Source: DASPNM01 sp035626515 (GTDB lineage Bacteria; Bacteroidota; Bacteroidia; Chitinophagales; Chitinophagaceae). From it: a stretch of 64,000 nucleotides of DNA. The stretch is taken from NCBI GenBank assembly GCA_035626515.1, contig DASPNM010000031.1, positions 62,001-126,000 of the forward strand, read 5' to 3'. The stretch's first letter is position 1; each line of letters starts with the position of its first letter. This document shows positions 25,838-35,510 of the stretch, in pieces. Under the pieces are notes generated by a model. It was given only the letters and a program-made list of their open reading frames with translations, was not told the origin of the DNA and ran no database searches. The translations under genes were made by a program, and so were the position numbers.

Positions 25838-27160
25838 TTATGCACGTGCTGAACGCGCGACCACGAGGTAGTAAATCAATACTCCTGCCAAACCAATGAG
25901 TGTACCCCATAATGCGAACCATCCGGTTGACAGGAACAAAAACATCCAGATTGCCAGCGAGATAAAAACCGGCACCGGGTAGAGCCACATCCGGAAAGGC
26001 AGATCTTTTGTCCCAAATTTTCTTCGAAGCAGCACCACGCCCACTCCCTGCGCCATGAACTGCACGACAATCCGCATGGCGAGTATCGCAGTGATGACGT
26101 CGGTGAGCTTCATGAAAAGACTGAATACAAAACCAACCGCGCAAAGCACGAGCAGGGAAATGTGCGGAAATTTCTTTGTCGGATGCAGCCGGGAAAAGAC
26201 CCGGAAGAAATTACCGTCCACAGCCGCCGCATACGGGATGCGCGAATAACCGAGCACCACCGCAAACAGGGAAGCCATGGCGATCCACAGGATCAGTAAA
26301 GTCACTATGATTCCCGCCGTAGGGCCGTAGAGTTGTTCCATAAAGCTGCTGACAAGATACCGGTCGTCGGGACTCACGTTTTTCCAGCCAACTACGCCCA
26401 CTACGCTCACATTCATCATCAGGTAGAGCACCGCAATTCCGGCAATTGAAATGAACATGCTGCGTGGAATGTTTCGCCCGGGACTGCGAATCTCTCCGCC
26501 GAGATGACAGACATTGTAATAGCCCAAATACGCATAGACTGTTTTGAGCGAGCCGTTCCCAATGGCCGCCCAGAAAGCGAGTGACACAAAAGTGTTGTTG
26601 TCCGCAGGTAACAATGGAATTCTGTACTGCTGATTGGAGAGGCCACTGACGATCACCCAGACGACGGTGAGCACAACCACGGTCCAGAGCACGACGGATA
26701 TCTTGCCGATCGTTTCAATCTTTCGGTAAAGCAACAGTCCGATACAGGCAACGAGTCCGCCCGAAACCAGTTTCTGTCCCGAAGCGTCGAGATCGACGAG
26801 ATAGCTCAGGTATTGCGCGAATCCGATCGCTCCCGAAGCAATCACAAGGGGAGCCTGGATGCTCGTTTGCCAGACGAACAGAAAGCTCATCAGCCTTCCG
26901 CCTTTTTCTCCAAACGCGATGCGGTGAAAGTTGTACGTCCCTCCGGCAAGGGGGTACTTGGCTCCGAGTTCGCTCCAGATCATCGCATCTACAATTGCCG
27001 TGAGCGCTCCGAAGATCCATGCCCAGAGGAATAGGCCGTTGCCGAACTGCGCGACCACGAAAGGCATCACCACAAATGGTCCAATGCCTACCATGTCGAT
27101 CATGTTCACCGCAGTCGCCTGCAGCAGGTTGATTTTTCGGTTGGTGAAAGGAAGGGACAA
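25838..27160 (-). CDS. APC-family amino acid permease
   Basis: The 440-residue inner-membrane protein has about twelve membrane segments and the APC superfamily opening with unwound helix 1 (NMIDMVGIGPFVVMPF, about residues 18-33). Family members import amino acids with protons or exchange them. The substrate is unknown; its place between the aminotransferase-fold gene and cyanophycinase makes arginine, aspartate or a related amino acid a reasonable guess. It lies 27 bases from the upstream gene and 69 from cphB on the same strand. Confidence 0.82.
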   Translation of the reverse strand: MSLPFTNRKINLLQATAVNMIDMVGIGPFVVMPFVVAQFGNGLFLWAWIFGALTAIVDAMIWSELGAKYPLAGGTYNFHRIAFGEKGGRLMSFLFVWQTSIQAPLVIASGAIGFAQYLSYLVDLDASGQKLVSGGLVACIGLLLYRKIETIGKISVVLWTVVVLTVVWVIVSGLSNQQYRIPLLPADNNTFVSLAFWAAIGNGSLKTVYAYLGYYNVCHLGGEIRSPGRNIPRSMFISIAGIAVLYLMMNVSVVGVVGWKNVSPDDRYLVSSFMEQLYGPTAGIIVTLLILWIAMASLFAVVLGYSRIPYAAAVDGNFFRVFSRLHPTKKFPHISLLVLCAVGFVFSLFMKLTDVITAILAMRIVVQFMAQGVGVVLLRRKFGTKDLPFRMWLYPVPVFISLAIWMFLFLSTGWFALWGTLIGLAGVLIYYLVVARSARA

Positions 27161-27187
27161 GCAGCTACTTTTTGGCCGGGGTTTCGC

Positions 27188-28477
27188 TCAGGTGGCCAGG
27201 AATGCTTTGATGCCTTCCACGAGCACGTCCAGGTTCCTGAGCGTGGTATATACGTTGGGCGTAATGCGCACCCCATGAATATTTTCCCACTCGATCGGTA
27301 CGGTATGGATCCGGTAACGGTTCATCAGGAATTGTTCCAGCTCTGCCGGCTTGCGGCCTTCGATTGCGATGTTGCCGATCGCGCAGCCCCATTTTGGATG
27401 GAAAGAAGTGTTCAGCTTCACCCGCGGCAGATCACGGACCCTTTCCATCCAGTAGTTCTTCAGGTAGTGCAGCCTCTTTTCCTTACGCTCGTTACCGATC
27501 ATCTCGTGAAATTCGAGCGCCTTGCCGATGGCCTGCTCGATGAAAAAGGGGCGCGTGCCGAGATGCTCGAACTTGCGAATGTCGTCCTTCAGGGGATTTT
27601 CATTCGTGGCAAATAAAGGATAAAGGGAACTGATCTTTTCTTTTTTTACATACAGCATTCCACTACCGATCGGCGCGTAAAGCCATTTGTGCAAACTTGC
27701 CGCGTAATAATCGCAGCTTAGGTCCGGGATGCGAAAATCGAAATGCGCGAAGCTGTGCGCGCCGTCCACCAAAACCTCGATGCCGCGTCGCCTGGCAGCA
27801 TCGGCAATCTTTCGCACCGGCAGGATCTGCCCGTTCCAGTTGATGATGTGCGTGAGGTGGACCACCCTGGTTTTGGGTGTGAAAGCTTTCACGTACTGCT
27901 CCACCAGGTAATTCTCATCCTCGCTCGGAAGTTCCAGGTTGACCCACACCATGCGGATGCCGTCCCGCTTTTCGCGCTGCAGCCAGGCATTCACCATATT
28001 GGGATAATCCTGTCGCGCCGCTACGACTTCGTCGCCGGGGCGAAGCTGAAGACCGAAGATCACCGTCTCCAGCCCTTCAGACGAATTCCGGTTGATCGCG
28101 ATCTCCTCCGGATCACAACCGGCGTGGCGGGCAAGATTTTTCCGAAGAGGTTCCCTTCCCTGGTCCAGAATCCTCCACATGAAATAGCTGGGCGCCTCGT
28201 TGCTGAAATCATAATAACGCTTCATTGCGTCCTGCACGGTTTTTGGAGCGGGCGAGACGCCGCCATTGTTCAGATTGATAAATTCGGCGGAAACGGTAAA
28301 CGATTGCTGCACATAATACCAGAAATCTTCTTCCGATGCGAGGTCGATTGCTGGTATGCCTTCTGCCTCTTCGACAGCCCGCTGAAGATTGCGCGCCCAG
28401 GCGGGGCGTGCCAGCGAACTGACCAGAACCGTGGCTCCGAGTTTGCTGAGAAAAGAACGCCGGCTGAAACGAGACAT
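27188..28477 (-). CDS. Tat-exported class V aminotransferase-fold PLP enzyme
   Basis: The 429-residue protein resembles isopenicillin N epimerase and cysteine desulfurase-like class V enzymes. A twin-arginine signal (SRRSFLSK, residues 5-12, then a hydrophobic stretch to about 27) predicts folded export with its PLP bound. Pocket motifs are DGAHSFAH at 238-245 and SLHKW with K264 as the likely Schiff-base lysine. The reaction is not predictable: racemase, epimerase, lyase or transaminase are all possible. It heads the minus-strand run with the permease and cyanophycinase and is divergent from cphA, 117 bases away. Confidence 0.78.
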   Translation of the reverse strand: MSRFSRRSFLSKLGATVLVSSLARPAWARNLQRAVEEAEGIPAIDLASEEDFWYYVQQSFTVSAEFINLNNGGVSPAPKTVQDAMKRYYDFSNEAPSYFMWRILDQGREPLRKNLARHAGCDPEEIAINRNSSEGLETVIFGLQLRPGDEVVAARQDYPNMVNAWLQREKRDGIRMVWVNLELPSEDENYLVEQYVKAFTPKTRVVHLTHIINWNGQILPVRKIADAARRRGIEVLVDGAHSFAHFDFRIPDLSCDYYAASLHKWLYAPIGSGMLYVKKEKISSLYPLFATNENPLKDDIRKFEHLGTRPFFIEQAIGKALEFHEMIGNERKEKRLHYLKNYWMERVRDLPRVKLNTSFHPKWGCAIGNIAIEGRKPAELEQFLMNRYRIHTVPIEWENIHGVRITPNVYTTLRNLDVLVEGIKAFLAT

Positions 28478-28594
28478 AGCTGGTCTTTTGTCTGCTAAAT
28501 GTAACGAAAAAACATGCTCGGCTTTGCGTGCGCCATTGGAGGCAAAATGGAAAACAACTAACTTACCTGCTTATCGCGGAAGCAAACTTCCACT

Positions 28595-31240
28595 ATGAAG
28601 ATTCTTGAGATTAGAGTACTGAAAGGACCGAATTACTGGAGCGTGCGAAGGCCGAAGCTCATCCAGATGAAGATTGATTTGGAGGAGCTGGAGCATCGCC
28701 CCACCAATGAGATCCACGGATTTCGCGAGCGGCTCGAAAACCTTATGCCCAGCCTCTATGAACACCGCTGCAGCGAAAGCGCTCCCGGGGGATTCTTTCA
28801 CCGGGTGGAGGAAGGAACCTGGATGGGGCACGTGATCGAACATCTGGCGCTCGAGATCCAGACACTTGCAGGTATGGATGTCGGGTTTGGAAGAACCCGC
28901 AGCGCCCCCGGAGAGCCCGGCGTGTATTACGTTGTGTTCAGCTACCTGGAGGAAGACGCGGGGGTCTATGCGGCCCGCGCCGCTTACCGCATTGCGATGG
29001 CGCTTGTTGAAAATACACCCTACGACCTGGAAGAAGACATCCAGCGCCTCCGCGAAATAAGGGAGAACACGCGCTTGGGTCCTTCCACTCAGTGCATCGT
29101 CGACGAGGCCGCGAGAAGAGGAATTCCATACCTGCGGCTGAACAAGCAAAGCCTTGTACAGCTTGGGTACGGGATCAACCAGAAGCGAATCCGCGCTACA
29201 ATCGCCTCCACCACGTCGAACATCGCGGTTGACATTGCAGGCAATAAGGAAGAAACCAAGATGCTTCTTGAGGGCGCCCAGATCCCTGTACCGAAAGGGA
29301 CGGTAGTCCGAACCATAGAAGGACTCGATGACGCGATTGAGAAATTTGGTTTTCCCCTTGTCATCAAGCCGATTGACGGCAACCACGGCAAAGGGAATAC
29401 GACAAACATCACCAGCCGCGAACAGGCGGTTCGCGCTTTCGATGCCGCACAGGCCTACAACCGTAAAGTGATTGTTGAAAAATTCATCAGCGGCGTCGAC
29501 TTCCGCGTGCTGGTCATCAATTATAAATTTATTTGCGCGGCGCTGCGGACGCCGGCATCGGTGACTGGTGACGGCGAACACAATATTCAATGGCTCATCG
29601 ATGAGGTGAACCGCGATCCCCGCCGCGGCTATGGCCACGAGAAAGTGCTCACGCAGATCAGCGTGGATTCATTCACCCAGAAAATGCTCGATGAAAAAGG
29701 CTATACCCTGGAGACGGTCCCCCCCAAGGGTGAACTTGTGCTGCTGAAGCCAACGGCGAATCTTTCCACCGGGGGCACATCTGCTGATGTGACCGACGAA
29801 GTGCATCCGGCCAACATCTTCATGTGCGAAAGAATTGCGCGGATCGTGGGGCTCGACATCTGCGGTATCGACATCATGGCACCTGATTTGAAAACGCCGG
29901 TCACCGAAAACGGGGGCGCGATCCTGGAAGTGAATGCGGCCCCGGGTTTCCGGATGCATATCGAGCCGGCCGACGGGCTGGGCCGCAACGTAGCCGAACC
30001 GGTAGTGGACATGCTATTTCCCAAAGGCAGCGCCGGGCGCATTCCCATTATCGCGATCACGGGCACCAATGGAAAGACGACGACCACCCGGCTTGTGGCA
30101 CACATCGCGAAAAGCGCCGGAAAGCGCGTCGGCTACACCACCTCGGAAGGGGTGTACATACAGAACCAGCTCATGATGGGCGGCGACTGCACGGGTCCGG
30201 TCAGCTCTGTATTTGTGTTGAAAGATCCGACCGTTGACTTTGCCGTGCTGGAGTGCGCGCGGGGTGGGATTTTAAAAGCGGGGCTCGCATTTCAGAACTG
30301 CGAAGTGGCCATCGTCACCAATGTCGCCGAAGATCACATCGGTCTCGGCGGAATCGCTACACTTGAACAGATGGCGCGCGTGAAATCCGTAGTGCCGGAG
30401 ACCGTATTTCCGCACGGCTACGCAATCCTGAACGCCGACGACGACCTGGTCTACCGGATGCGGCAGGACCTGAGTTGCAACGTCGGGCTTTTCAGCATGG
30501 ATGAAAATAATCCGCGGATCCGCAAACACTGCACGGCAGGTGGATTGGCAAGCGTATATGAAAACGGATACGTGAGCATCATCAAGGGAAGCTGGAAGAT
30601 CCGGGTGATGCCGGTGAAGGATATTCCCCTTACGTTTGAAGGAAAGGCGGTGCATAACGTGCAGAACTGCCTCCCGGCTGTGCTGGCCACGTACCTGTTT
30701 CGCGATATCACCATTGAAGACATCCGCTCCGCCCTGTCGAGCTTTGTGCCTTCTCCCGCACAAACGCCGGGCAGATTGAACTTTTTTCAGTTCCGCAATT
30801 TTTCAATTTTGGCAGATTATGCTCACAATCCGCACGGGCTGCAGCTTCTTTGCGATTTTGTAAGCAAGCTCGATTATCCGGTAAAAGTGGGAGTCATTTC
30901 CGGCACGGGCGACCGCCGCGACGAAGACATTCGCCTTCTCGGGGATATTTCCGCACGGTATTTCGACGAGATCATCATCCGCTGCGATCGCAACCTTCGG
31001 GGCAGAACAGCCGAACAGATCATCGACCTGCTGAAGCAGGGCATTCAGCGTGTGAACCCTTCACTTCCGGTGCTGACGATTGCTGATGAAAACGAAGCCC
31101 TCGATTACATTTACGAGAATGCGCGGCCCGGCGCGCTTTATACCATCATGTGCGATGTAATTCCGGGGGCGTTGGAAAAAATCAGGGAGCTCAAGGAAAA
31201 GGAATCAACGCAGGCGGCGAATGCGTCGCAAATGAGCTAA
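28595..31240 (+). CDS. cphA: Cyanophycin synthetase
   Basis: CphA builds cyanophycin, a poly-aspartate chain with arginine side branches, using ATP and no ribosome. The 881-residue protein has the normal length and order: an N-terminal domain (1-160), an ATP-grasp domain (about 220-480, with KPIDGNHGKGN) and a Mur-ligase-like domain with the P-loop TGTNGKTTTTR near residue 490. Both ATP sites look intact. It is divergent from the aminotransferase-permease-cphB run, so storage and use genes face each other across one intergenic region. A nitrogen reserve in the cytoplasm is a firm family inference. Confidence 0.95.
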   Translation: MKILEIRVLKGPNYWSVRRPKLIQMKIDLEELEHRPTNEIHGFRERLENLMPSLYEHRCSESAPGGFFHRVEEGTWMGHVIEHLALEIQTLAGMDVGFGRTRSAPGEPGVYYVVFSYLEEDAGVYAARAAYRIAMALVENTPYDLEEDIQRLREIRENTRLGPSTQCIVDEAARRGIPYLRLNKQSLVQLGYGINQKRIRATIASTTSNIAVDIAGNKEETKMLLEGAQIPVPKGTVVRTIEGLDDAIEKFGFPLVIKPIDGNHGKGNTTNITSREQAVRAFDAAQAYNRKVIVEKFISGVDFRVLVINYKFICAALRTPASVTGDGEHNIQWLIDEVNRDPRRGYGHEKVLTQISVDSFTQKMLDEKGYTLETVPPKGELVLLKPTANLSTGGTSADVTDEVHPANIFMCERIARIVGLDICGIDIMAPDLKTPVTENGGAILEVNAAPGFRMHIEPADGLGRNVAEPVVDMLFPKGSAGRIPIIAITGTNGKTTTTRLVAHIAKSAGKRVGYTTSEGVYIQNQLMMGGDCTGPVSSVFVLKDPTVDFAVLECARGGILKAGLAFQNCEVAIVTNVAEDHIGLGGIATLEQMARVKSVVPETVFPHGYAILNADDDLVYRMRQDLSCNVGLFSMDENNPRIRKHCTAGGLASVYENGYVSIIKGSWKIRVMPVKDIPLTFEGKAVHNVQNCLPAVLATYLFRDITIEDIRSALSSFVPSPAQTPGRLNFFQFRNFSILADYAHNPHGLQLLCDFVSKLDYPVKVGVISGTGDRRDEDIRLLGDISARYFDEIIIRCDRNLRGRTAEQIIDLLKQGIQRVNPSLPVLTIADENEALDYIYENARPGALYTIMCDVIPGALEKIRELKEKESTQAANASQMS

Positions 31241-31277
31241 AAAAAGTTTCTTCTAAAGGAAACAACCCGGGAAACTT
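31239..31277 (-). terminator. Possible terminator of tRNA-Gln
   Basis: On the minus strand AAGTTTC and GAAACTT can pair across a long loop and are followed by a run of Ts. It lies between tRNA-Gln and the convergent cphA stop. The long loop makes it a moderate candidate. Confidence 0.45.
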
Positions 31278-31278
31278 G

Positions 31279-31349
31279 TTGGCCCATAAGGATTCGAACC
31301 TTAACAGACAGAACCAAAATCTGTAGTGCTACCGTTACACCATGGGCCA
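31279..31349 (-). tRNA. tRNA-Gln (TTG)
   Basis: The acceptor arm TGGCCCA pairs with TGGGCCA, the T-arm is AAGGTTCGAATCCTT and the anticodon loop TTTTGGT gives anticodon TTG. It stands alone, with a -7 promoter box about 28 bases upstream. Confidence 0.95.
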
Positions 31350-31376
31350 GCCGCTGGTCGTTTTTCAACGGGAACG

Positions 31377-31384
31377 CAAAAATA
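31377..31384 (-). promoter_or_regulatory. Promoter -7 box of tRNA-Gln
   Basis: TATTTTTG on the minus strand fits TAnnTTTG and predicts a start about 20 bases before the mature tRNA end. No convincing -33 box was seen. Confidence 0.5.
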
Positions 31385-31456
31385 CAACTTATCTGGAATG
31401 CTTTCGCAGTCCACAGTTCCTTTTTGCTTCCGAAAATCTGTTAAACTTACCGGACC

Positions 31457-32326
31457 TCAATGGTCACGGCCGATTCGCTGAATGCATGCCAGGAGGCTCT
31501 CTTTCCAGTCCCGCAGCGCAATCCCGAATGTTTCCCGGATTCGGGTTTTGTCGAGTACCGAATAGCGTGGCCGCATCGCTGTTGTGGGATATCGGCTGGA
31601 TGCGATCGGTTCAATTTCACACGATGCGCCGGTAATTTGTCGAATCCCCAAGGCGAAATCGAACCAGGTAATCTCTCCCGAATTGCTGAAATGATAGAGT
31701 CCCGGCCGCCACGCGGCAAAGGAAATGATGTCCATTATCGCGGCCGCCAGGTCAGCGGCGTAGGTGGGCGAGCCCGTCTGGTCGTTCACCACCTGCACCT
31801 GGTCCCGCTCTCTCATCAGCCGCATCATCGTCTTCACGAAATTCTTTCCGAATGGCGAATAAACCCATGAACTGCGAATGACTACCGAATCGATATTGAA
31901 TTGGAAAGCCTGGTTCTCACCTTCCAGCTTAGAAGCGCCGTAAACGTTCAGCGGATTGGTGAAATCCGTCTCCTGGTAAGGACGGGAAGATTTCCCGTCA
32001 AATACATAATCGGTGGAAACGTGGATGAATCGGCAATCGTGCTCTCGGCAGACGGCGGCCAGCACCCCAACCGATTCTCCGTTGATCTGAAAAGCCAGCT
32101 CTTTTTCACTTTCGGCCTGGTCCACTGCGGTATAAGCCGCGCAGTTGATGCAGAACTGCGGCTGCTGAATCCCAAAAGTTGCGCGCACCAGCTCGAAATT
32201 CTCAAGCGGGAGATCCTGCCGCGGGAGAAACACGAATTCGTAATCCGGCCAGGCGCTGCACACCTCCTGCAATTCCTTCCCCAGCTGCCCATTGGCCCCG
32301 GTCACGAGTATTTTCGGCCTGATCAT
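31457..32326 (-). CDS. rfbD: dTDP-4-dehydrorhamnose reductase
   Basis: RfbD performs the last step of dTDP-L-rhamnose synthesis, reducing the 4-keto sugar with NAD(P)H. The 289-residue short-chain dehydrogenase-like protein has the nucleotide-binding TGANGQLG (residues 8-15) and the YGASKLEGE active-site region. It is the last gene of a five-gene operon and overlaps rfbC by four bases. The first two enzymes of the pathway, RfbA and RfbB, are not in the window. Confidence 0.93.
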   Translation of the reverse strand: MIRPKILVTGANGQLGKELQEVCSAWPDYEFVFLPRQDLPLENFELVRATFGIQQPQFCINCAAYTAVDQAESEKELAFQINGESVGVLAAVCREHDCRFIHVSTDYVFDGKSSRPYQETDFTNPLNVYGASKLEGENQAFQFNIDSVVIRSSWVYSPFGKNFVKTMMRLMRERDQVQVVNDQTGSPTYAADLAAAIMDIISFAAWRPGLYHFSNSGEITWFDFALGIRQITGASCEIEPIASSRYPTTAMRPRYSVLDKTRIRETFGIALRDWKESLLACIQRIGRDH

Positions 32327-32883
32327 GATTCGAACACAAAGCTGTTTCTGCAGGTAGCGAGGTCGGGCAGCGTTTTGTCTTTATCGGAAATGATTCGCCT
32401 TTCCGGCGGGATCTGCCAGTCGATGCCGAGAACAGGATCATCATATCGTATGCCAGCATCGCTTTCGCGGTTGTAAAACGCGTCGCATTTGTAAAATACT
32501 TCCGCCTCCTCGCTCAATACGGAAAACCCGTGAGCGAATCCGGCGGGAATGAAGAGCTGCTTCTTATTCTCTGCAGACAATTCCAGCGTAAACACTTTGG
32601 CGTAAGTGGGCGAATTCCTGCGGATGTCCACCGCTACATCCACGATCGAGCCCCTCAGCACACGTACCAGCTTCGCCTGCGCGAACGGCGGCAGCTGGTA
32701 ATGCAGGCCGCGTATCACTCCGAACTGCGAACACGATTGGTTGTCCTGCACAAAACGAAAACTAATGCCCGCCGAGGCGAATTCCCGTTCGTTGTAGGAT
32801 TCGAAAAAATAACCCCGCGCGTCCTCGTAAACGGTAGGCTCATACACCAGGAGCCCGGGTATCTCTGTTTTTTGAAACGGCAT
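32323..32883 (-). CDS. rfbC: dTDP-4-dehydrorhamnose 3,5-epimerase
   Basis: RfbC epimerises the 4-keto-6-deoxyglucose intermediate at C3 and C5. The 186-residue cupin-like protein carries the typical IRGLHYQ with the catalytic His, KLVRVLRGSIVDVAVD, and the C-terminal SDKD. Its stop overlaps the rfbD start and its own ATG lies one base after the preceding gene, so translation is likely coupled. Confidence 0.94.
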   Translation of the reverse strand: MPFQKTEIPGLLVYEPTVYEDARGYFFESYNEREFASAGISFRFVQDNQSCSQFGVIRGLHYQLPPFAQAKLVRVLRGSIVDVAVDIRRNSPTYAKVFTLELSAENKKQLFIPAGFAHGFSVLSEEAEVFYKCDAFYNRESDAGIRYDDPVLGIDWQIPPERRIISDKDKTLPDLATCRNSFVFES

Positions 32884-32884
32884 G

Positions 32885-34174
32885 CTACAAACTCCAGTAT
32901 GGCCGATTGCTGATCTTGTTGCGGTACAGACCCTTCAGGTCGGCGATCAGCGCATGCGGCCGTGTGATCGAGGCAAAATAGTTTTCTTCCAGCTCGCAGT
33001 AAGCGCGGTGCGGCACCGAAATGATTACCGCGTCATAGTCCTTCGACAACTTCTCAGCAAGGCCAAAGCCGTATTCCTCCATAAGCTGCTTTGAAGAGGC
33101 ATGCGGATCCTCAACGTCCACATTAATGTAGTAGCCCTGCAGCGCCCGAACCACATCGGCCACTTTTGAATTCCGGATGTCGCTGACGTTTTCCTTAAAC
33201 GTCACTCCTTTCACCAGCACCTTCGAAGCCTTTACGTTGCCGTTGTACTGAAGGATATGGAGCAATATCTTTTTGGCCACATATTTCGCCATGTTGTCGT
33301 TGATGCTGCGGCCCGCGAGGATTACTTCCGGGGAATAACCTAGCTGGTTAGCCTTATAGGTGAGATAATAAGGATCCACGCCGATGCAGTGTCCTCCTAC
33401 CAGTCCCGGCTGGAATTTCAGAAAATTCCACTTGGTGCCTGCGGCTTCCAGCACTTCATAGGTATTTATTCCCATCATATTAAAAATGATGGAAAGCTCG
33501 TTCATCAGGGCGATGTTCAGATCGCGCTGGGTGTTTTCGATCACCTTGGCCGCCTCGGCCACCCGGATGCTCGACGCCTTGTGGATTCCGGCCTGTACCA
33601 CCAGTCCATACACTGCTGCGATCTGCTCCAATGCCTCGGGATCGGAACCCGATACCACTTTTACAATATGCGGAAGCGTGTGCCTGTGATCGCCGGGGTT
33701 GATACGTTCGGGTGAATAGCCGAGCTTAAAGTCGGGCCCGCATTTGAGGCCGGATAGTTTCTCGATCAGCGGCAGACAATCCTCCTCGGTACAGCCGGGG
33801 TATACGGTAGATTCAAATACAACGTAATCCCCTTTCTTGATAACTTTTCCGACCGTCTCGGAGGCCTTCCGGATGGGGACCAGGTCAGGTACATTGTGCT
33901 CATCAACGGGTGTCGGCACGGCGACGATGAAAAACCTTGCTTCCCGCAGTACCTCGGCTGAATCGGTGAATACAATATTACGGTCGCGGAAATCTTCAGC
34001 CTGGAGCTCATTGCTCGGGTCAATTCCCTCCTTCATGAGGGCGATCCGCTCCGCGTTAATGTCGAAGCCAACCACCGATATTTTTTTGGCAAACTCCAGC
34101 GCTATAGGCAATCCTACATACCCCAGCCCGATCACTGCAAGTTTTGTTTTCTTATCAACCAGCTCCTGGTACAT
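32885..34174 (-). CDS. TviB/WbpO-type nucleotide sugar dehydrogenase
   Basis: The enzyme oxidises the C6 of a UDP-N-acetylhexosamine to a uronic acid with two NAD+. The 429-residue protein has the Rossmann motif GLGYVGLP at 16-23, ESTVYPGCTEEDC, SPERINPGD and the catalytic GGHCIGVD with C263. These segments match TviB/WbpO-type UDP-GlcNAc or UDP-GalNAc dehydrogenases more than UDP-glucose dehydrogenase. ATG at 34174 is preferred; a longer frame to 34270 would overlap the upstream ugd gene. The exact sugar is not determined. Confidence 0.87.
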   Translation of the reverse strand: MYQELVDKKTKLAVIGLGYVGLPIALEFAKKISVVGFDINAERIALMKEGIDPSNELQAEDFRDRNIVFTDSAEVLREARFFIVAVPTPVDEHNVPDLVPIRKASETVGKVIKKGDYVVFESTVYPGCTEEDCLPLIEKLSGLKCGPDFKLGYSPERINPGDHRHTLPHIVKVVSGSDPEALEQIAAVYGLVVQAGIHKASSIRVAEAAKVIENTQRDLNIALMNELSIIFNMMGINTYEVLEAAGTKWNFLKFQPGLVGGHCIGVDPYYLTYKANQLGYSPEVILAGRSINDNMAKYVAKKILLHILQYNGNVKASKVLVKGVTFKENVSDIRNSKVADVVRALQGYYINVDVEDPHASSKQLMEEYGFGLAEKLSKDYDAVIISVPHRAYCELEENYFASITRPHALIADLKGLYRNKISNRPYWSL

Positions 34175-34190
34175 GCTCTTTTGTTTTGAT

Positions 34191-35504
34191 CTACGCCGGC
34201 CGCACCGTTCTTCTCCCGATGCTTTCGTAATAAAAGCCGAGGTCCTGCATCCGGGCCGGTTCGTATACATTCCTTCCGTCGAAAACAGCCTGGGTTTTCA
34301 TCATTGCCTTCATCCGTTCAAAATCCGGGGTGCGAAATTCGCTCCATTCGGTAGCGACTACCAGCGCGTCCGCCTCGCGGATCACGTCGTACTGCGATCC
34401 ATAGCTGATGCGGTCGCCAAGCAACTTCCGCGTATTGGCCATTGCCTCCGGGTCAAATGCTGCGATCTGCGCCCCTTCGGGAAGGAGGGCCTCGATCATG
34501 TCAATTGCCGATGCCTCCCGCACATCGTCGGTGTTGGGCTTGAAGGCAAGTCCCCAGAATGCGATCTTCTTTCCTTTCAGATCATTGTTGAAATATTTCC
34601 TGATCCGTGGAACAAGAATTAGCTTTTGCTTGCGGTTCACCTCGATCGTCGCCTGCAGGATGCGAAAATCATATCCCAGTTCACCTGCGGAATGTGTAAG
34701 CGCCTTCACATCTTTGGGAAAGCAGCTGCCGCCAAACCCGATGCCCGGAAAAATAAAACGCTTCCCAATCCGCTCATCGCTGCCAATGCCCCGTCGCACC
34801 AGGTCGACGTCTGCGCCCACCAGTTCGCAAAGATTCGCGATCTCGTTCATGAACGAAATCTTGACCGCGAGGAAGGAATTTGCCGCGTATTTTGTCAGCT
34901 CGGCAGAGCGTTCATCCATAAAGATGATGCGGTTGTCTTGTCGCATGAACGCTGCGTACAGTTCCGAAATGATATTTTGAGCCCGTTCCGAGCGCGTGCC
35001 CACCACGACGCGGTTGGGCTTCATGAAGTCGTCCACCGCGAAACCTTCACGCATGAACTCCGGGTTGGCGACAACATCGAATTCCCCTTTGTAGTTGCGC
35101 GCGATCGCTTCCCGAACTTTTTCTGCCGTTCCCACCGGAACGGTGCTTTTGTCCACAATGACTTTGTAACCCCGCATCATCGTCCCGATCTGCTCCGCCA
35201 CCTGCAGCACCGCCGAAAGATCGGCAGCCCCGTTTCCGCCGGGCGGAGTGGGCAATGCCAGGAAGACGACCAGCGCATTGCGAATACCTTCCTGCAAATC
35301 GGTAGTGAAATGAAGGCGCCCTTCCCGCTGGTTGCGAAGAAACAGCTTGTCCAGCCCCGGTTCATAGATCGTAACCTCGCCGCGTTTCAGTCGAGCGACC
35401 TTTTCGGCGTCAATGTCCACACAAACCACATTATTCCCTGTCTCGGCGAAACAGGTTCCCGTAACCAGGCCAACGTATCCCGTACCAACTACTGCAACGT
35501 TCAT
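34191..35504 (-). CDS. ugd: UDP-glucose 6-dehydrogenase
   Basis: Ugd makes UDP-glucuronate from UDP-glucose. The 437-residue protein has GTGYVGL at 7-13, YEPGLD near residue 48, the DKSTVPVGT loop and the catalytic GFGGSCFPKD with C261, all of the UDP-glucose group. It is followed within 16 bases by a second, distinct sugar dehydrogenase, so the operon can make two kinds of uronic acid donor. Confidence 0.92.
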   Translation of the reverse strand: MNVAVVGTGYVGLVTGTCFAETGNNVVCVDIDAEKVARLKRGEVTIYEPGLDKLFLRNQREGRLHFTTDLQEGIRNALVVFLALPTPPGGNGAADLSAVLQVAEQIGTMMRGYKVIVDKSTVPVGTAEKVREAIARNYKGEFDVVANPEFMREGFAVDDFMKPNRVVVGTRSERAQNIISELYAAFMRQDNRIIFMDERSAELTKYAANSFLAVKISFMNEIANLCELVGADVDLVRRGIGSDERIGKRFIFPGIGFGGSCFPKDVKALTHSAGELGYDFRILQATIEVNRKQKLILVPRIRKYFNNDLKGKKIAFWGLAFKPNTDDVREASAIDMIEALLPEGAQIAAFDPEAMANTRKLLGDRISYGSQYDVIREADALVVATEWSEFRTPDFERMKAMMKTQAVFDGRNVYEPARMQDLGFYYESIGRRTVRPA

Positions 35505-35510
35505 TCGCGG

